Source: Gammaproteobacteria bacterium (GTDB taxonomy: Bacteria > Pseudomonadota > Gammaproteobacteria > Steroidobacterales > Steroidobacteraceae). Taken from it: a stretch of DNA of 6,253 nt. Each line of letters starts with the position of its first letter. Position 1 is the first letter of the stretch. This document shows positions 3,859 to 6,253 of this stretch, piece after piece. The notes beneath the pieces were generated by a model. That model ran no database searches, had not been told where the DNA came from, and saw nothing but the letters and a program-made list of their open reading frames with translations. Position numbers and translations under genes: made by a program. The stretch spans positions 1-6,253 of the forward strand of contig JAFAVO010000117.1 of the NCBI GenBank assembly GCA_019242385.1, in the 5' to 3' direction.

Positions 3859-6253
3859 TTAGGGGAGCGACTCCATCAGCCGCTGCGCCTCCTGCTTCTG
3901 TGCGGCCGAGCCCTCGTTCAGCACCTCTTCGAGGATGTTGCGCGCGCCATCCGGGTCACCCATGTCCATGTAGGCCCGCGCAAGGTCGAGCTTGGTGCCG
4001 ACCTCGCTCATGGTCACCGGCTCCAGGTCCGGCAGCGCCAGCTCTTCGGAGGCAAGCCGCTGGGTGGACGCAAAAGCCGCATCCGGCACGGTCGCGGTGC
4101 CCACATCGAGGTCGAGTCCGCCATTGGCATGAGTGCCGGTGGCGGCGCCGACATCGAGGTCGATGTCGGTTGCGGTTGCGGCGTGCGTCCCGGTGGCTTC
4201 GCTGAGATCGACATCGACGCCGCGCGAGCGCAGCGCAGCGAGGCGCGAGGTGTCGGAAGGGTCGACCAGAGCAGCGCTCGTCTGCGTGAGCGCGGCCTCG
4301 AGCTCATTCTGGTCGAAGCTCCAGGCACCGGTGCTGGCGATGGCAGGGTTCTCCTCCTTCGCGGCGCGCCGGTGCGCATCCTCCATCACCTTGCGCGAGC
4401 GCTCATCGAGACCCGCGACCAGGGTCGGAGCGTCCGGATTGGAAGCCGCGGCGGAGGCCGGACCGGGCTGGTCGACCGTGTCGATCGCGCCCACATCCAG
4501 CCCGAGATCATCGATGGCGAGCTCGGCCGTGGCATCCGAGACGCTCTTGCGCATCGCCGTCTCGACCTTTTGACGGATCGTCGGCTGGTGCGCACCCGGG
4601 AGCGCCGGCTGCTCGACCGTCGGGCCTTCCACCTCGCCGGCGCCGTTGTCGTGGCGCACGCGAGCGGTCATCTGGCGCGTCGTGCCGGTGGTGCCCGTGA
4701 AACTGTTCTCGCTGAGCGCAATGTTGCGATCGGTGACGCTGGTCGTGGCCTCGTGGCGATCGCCCATCGCGGTGCCGATGTCGAGGTCCAGTCCCTGGGC
4801 CGCCTCGCCCGGCACCGACTCACCCAGGAGATCGAAATCGACGCGGCTTTGACCACCCTCGAGGTCGAGGTCGACGCCACCTGCAGCTGCGCCGGTGACC
4901 GCCCCGCCGGCGGAGAAGAGTGGATCCTCGGGCGCAAGCTGCTTGCCCATGATGAGGATCTTTTCCCACTCACCGGGCGCAGCACCCGCGCGCGATTCGG
5001 CGAGCTCACGTGCGGTCTGCAGGAACTGGTCCTTGTTGCCCCACACGAAGAACACTTCGAGGAGCTTGAGCTTGAGGTCGCGGCGGCTCGGCTCGCGGCT
5101 GATGGCGATGCGGATCAGATCCGCGGCCTGATCGTACAGGCCATAAGCCATGTGGAAGTCGGCTTCTGCGAGCGGGTCGCCCTGATCGAGGTTGATGGCA
5201 GTCTCGCTGCTGATCGTCTCGTCGCTCGCGACGTGCCGCGGGGTGGGCGCAGGGGCTGCGGACCCGGCTGGAGTCAGTCGCGGGCGCTCGTGCGTCCCGG
5301 TCTCCTCGACGACGAACGCCGGGTCCAGTGCCGGCGCCGGCTTGGATCGTACCGGTGCATCGAGCGCGGCAAAGTTTCGCGCGGCGGCGGCCGCCGGCGG
5401 CGCATCGTGATCTTCGAAGCCGAGATCGACCTCGCCACCGGCACCCCCGACCGCGAGTCGGCCGAGGGAGTCATCAAACTGGGAAGCGCGACGCGCTCTG
5501 AAGATACGCAGCGCCGCGACCGCGCCAGCGCCGAGAGCGGCAATGAGCAGCACCCACCAGTAGCCCGCGATCGTTCCAAGCAACGACCCACCGGCCTCGG
5601 GTGGCGGTGCCGCGCGCTTGGGTGCGGGCACGGGTGCGCTCGCCACGACCGGCGGCGGCGGTGGCGCACTCGCCTCGGGCGGCTTCTCCTCGACGGCGGG
5701 CGCTGGAGGCGGTGGCGGTGTCGGTGCCGCCTGAGCCGCAGGGGGTGGCTCGGCGGGAGCTTGCGCTTTCGGTGCAGGGGTCGCTGGAGGTGAAGCCGCA
5801 GGCGGCGGTGCCGCGGCGGTCTGTTGCTTCGCGGCGAGCTGCGCCTGCATGCGTGCGAGCTCCGCGTCCTTCATCTCGAGCAGCCGCTTCGACTCGGCAA
5901 GCTGGCCCTCGAGCTCCCGCACGCGGCCCTGCAACGCAGCCGACTGCCCCGCCGATGCACCGGGCGCTGTCCCGGCGGAAGCGCTCTCCGAGGGCGTCAC
6001 CAGTTTCAGGCGTCCCGGGGCTGCAGCGGCCTCCTCCGCGGGAGCGGCCGGAGCGCCACGCCACGCGGCGTATTGGCGGCGGATCTCGCTCGTGGCCTCC
6101 GGGGCCGACACGGCCGCGGCGGTCTGTGCGTCCGGGATGCGAAGCACTGCCCCGGAGTGCAGCACGTTCATGTTGTTCTGGAATGCCCGCGGGTTGGCCT
6201 GATAGATGGCGAGCATCCAGCTGTGCGTGTGCGCGGAGCCGGGCTTCTCCCCG
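3859..6253 (-). CDS. fimV: FimV-like polar hub / type IV pilus assembly protein, 5' part outside the window
   Basis: Partial: the frame stays open to the right edge, so the signal peptide and most of the LysM region are missing. Numbering is from the internal ATG at 6214-6216. Residues 1-28 (MLAIYQANPRAF...VLRIP) match the segment that ends the periplasmic N-terminal domain of FimV. Residues 94-133 look like a coiled coil, and 134-209 are a long Pro/Ala linker with PPPPP runs. Residues 211-236 form one transmembrane helix followed by RIFRARR, placing the rest in the cytoplasm. Residues 346-405 look like TPR helices (EADFHMAYGLYDQAADLI). Acidic DLD-type repeats lie at about 448-480 and 568-708. 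Residues 737-785 (EVGTKLDLARAYMDMGDPDG...) are the characteristic FimV C-terminal TPR-like domain. Family knowledge: in Pseudomonas FimV binds peptidoglycan, is needed for type IV pilus secretin assembly and twitching, and promotes cAMP signalling and polar localisation. Its position upstream of truA supports the call. The stop codon is TAA. Confidence 0.93.
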   Translation of the reverse strand, partial: GEKPGSAHTHSWMLAIYQANPRAFQNNMNVLHSGAVLRIPDAQTAAAVSAPEATSEIRRQYAAWRGAPAAPAEEAAAAPGRLKLVTPSESASAGTAPGASAGQSAALQGRVRELEGQLAESKRLLEMKDAELARMQAQLAAKQQTAAAPPPAASPPATPAPKAQAPAEPPPAAQAAPTPPPPPAPAVEEKPPEASAPPPPPVVASAPVPAPKRAAPPPEAGGSLLGTIAGYWWVLLIAALGAGAVAALRIFRARRASQFDDSLGRLAVGGAGGEVDLGFEDHDAPPAAAAARNFAALDAPVRSKPAPALDPAFVVEETGTHERPRLTPAGSAAPAPTPRHVASDETISSETAINLDQGDPLAEADFHMAYGLYDQAADLIRIAISREPSRRDLKLKLLEVFFVWGNKDQFLQTARELAESRAGAAPGEWEKILIMGKQLAPEDPLFSAGGAVTGAAAGGVDLDLEGGQSRVDFDLLGESVPGEAAQGLDLDIGTAMGDRHEATTSVTDRNIALSENSFTGTTGTTRQMTARVRHDNGAGEVEGPTVEQPALPGAHQPTIRQKVETAMRKSVSDATAELAIDDLGLDVGAIDTVDQPGPASAAASNPDAPTLVAGLDERSRKVMEDAHRRAAKEENPAIASTGAWSFDQNELEAALTQTSAALVDPSDTSRLAALRSRGVDVDLSEATGTHAATATDIDLDVGAATGTHANGGLDLDVGTATVPDAAFASTQRLASEELALPDLEPVTMSEVGTKLDLARAYMDMGDPDGARNILEEVLNEGSAAQKQEAQRLMESLP
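4094..4218 (-). repeat. Degenerate DLD/GTHA coding repeats in FimV
   Basis: Three successive segments of the FimV cytoplasmic region resemble one another: VDVDLSEATGTHA, DIDLDVGAATGTHA and LDLDVGTATVPDA (residues 667-713). The DNA is also repetitive: the 13-mer acatcgaggtcga occurs at 4103-4115 and again at 4151-4163, 48 bases (16 codons) apart. A fourth related copy, GLDLDIGTAMGDRHEA, lies about 600 bases away at roughly 4747-4794. There, 26 bases at 4769-4794 match 4094-4119 at 22 positions. This suggests local duplication within the gene. The function of the acidic repeats is not known to me. Confidence 0.7.

Noticed and set aside
3847..5793. A 648-codon open frame on the plus strand, antisense to fimV
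   Set aside because: It is a mirror of fimV in GC-rich DNA where antisense frames rarely meet stops. Its translation is Arg/Gly/Ala-rich with no recognisable domain, while the minus strand gives clear FimV motifs.
6217..6253. Possible frameshift in fimV upstream of the visible MLAIYQANP segment
   Set aside because: The 12 codons before it (GEKPGSAHTHSW) differ from common FimV sequences, but the frame is open and the other two frames are no better. This stretch is variable in the family and too short to judge at the window edge.

Overview
The window is a block of core chromosome from a high-GC gammaproteobacterium. By eye the sequence is clearly GC-rich and codons mostly end in G or C. All recognisable genes lie on the minus strand and read from the right edge towards the left: fimV (its 5' part lies beyond the right edge), truA, accD, folC and a DedD-like SPOR-domain gene. 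The order fimV-truA-(trpFBA)-accD-folC-SPOR/dedD-(cvpA-purF) is a known conserved neighbourhood in Pseudomonas, Xanthomonas and relatives. The FimV type and GC content would suit Xanthomonadales, Nevskiales or Steroidobacter-like groups, but I cannot assign a genus from this sequence alone.

Layout. Positions 3859-6253 (-) encode the membrane-anchored hub protein FimV, open at the right edge. Positions 3756-3858 are an intergenic gap with two perfect inverted repeats. Positions 2973-3755 (-) encode tRNA pseudouridine synthase TruA, apparently starting at a rare CTG codon. A 50-base gap leads to accD (2062-2922, -), the carboxyltransferase beta subunit of acetyl-CoA carboxylase. After 15 bases comes folC (742-2046, -), dihydrofolate/folylpolyglutamate synthase. 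A 64-base gap containing a TATAAT hexamer leads to the SPOR-domain gene (51-677, -). The last 50 bases may hold the first codons of another gene overlapping the SPOR stop, but this is uncertain.

The genes do not form a single pathway. FimV supports cell-pole organisation and type IV pilus function, TruA modifies tRNA, AccD begins fatty acid synthesis, FolC supplies polyglutamylated folates, and the SPOR protein probably acts in the envelope at the division site. Short gaps between truA, accD and folC suggest co-transcription.

I found no mobile element, CRISPR array, RNA gene or defence system, and no convincing sign of a new multi-gene system. The points worth a second look are the CTG start of truA with the stem-loops just upstream, the absence of trpF, trpB and trpA from their usual place, the acidic DLD repeats of FimV, a possible internal promoter at the folC stop, and an 8-base homopolymer in the SPOR gene.
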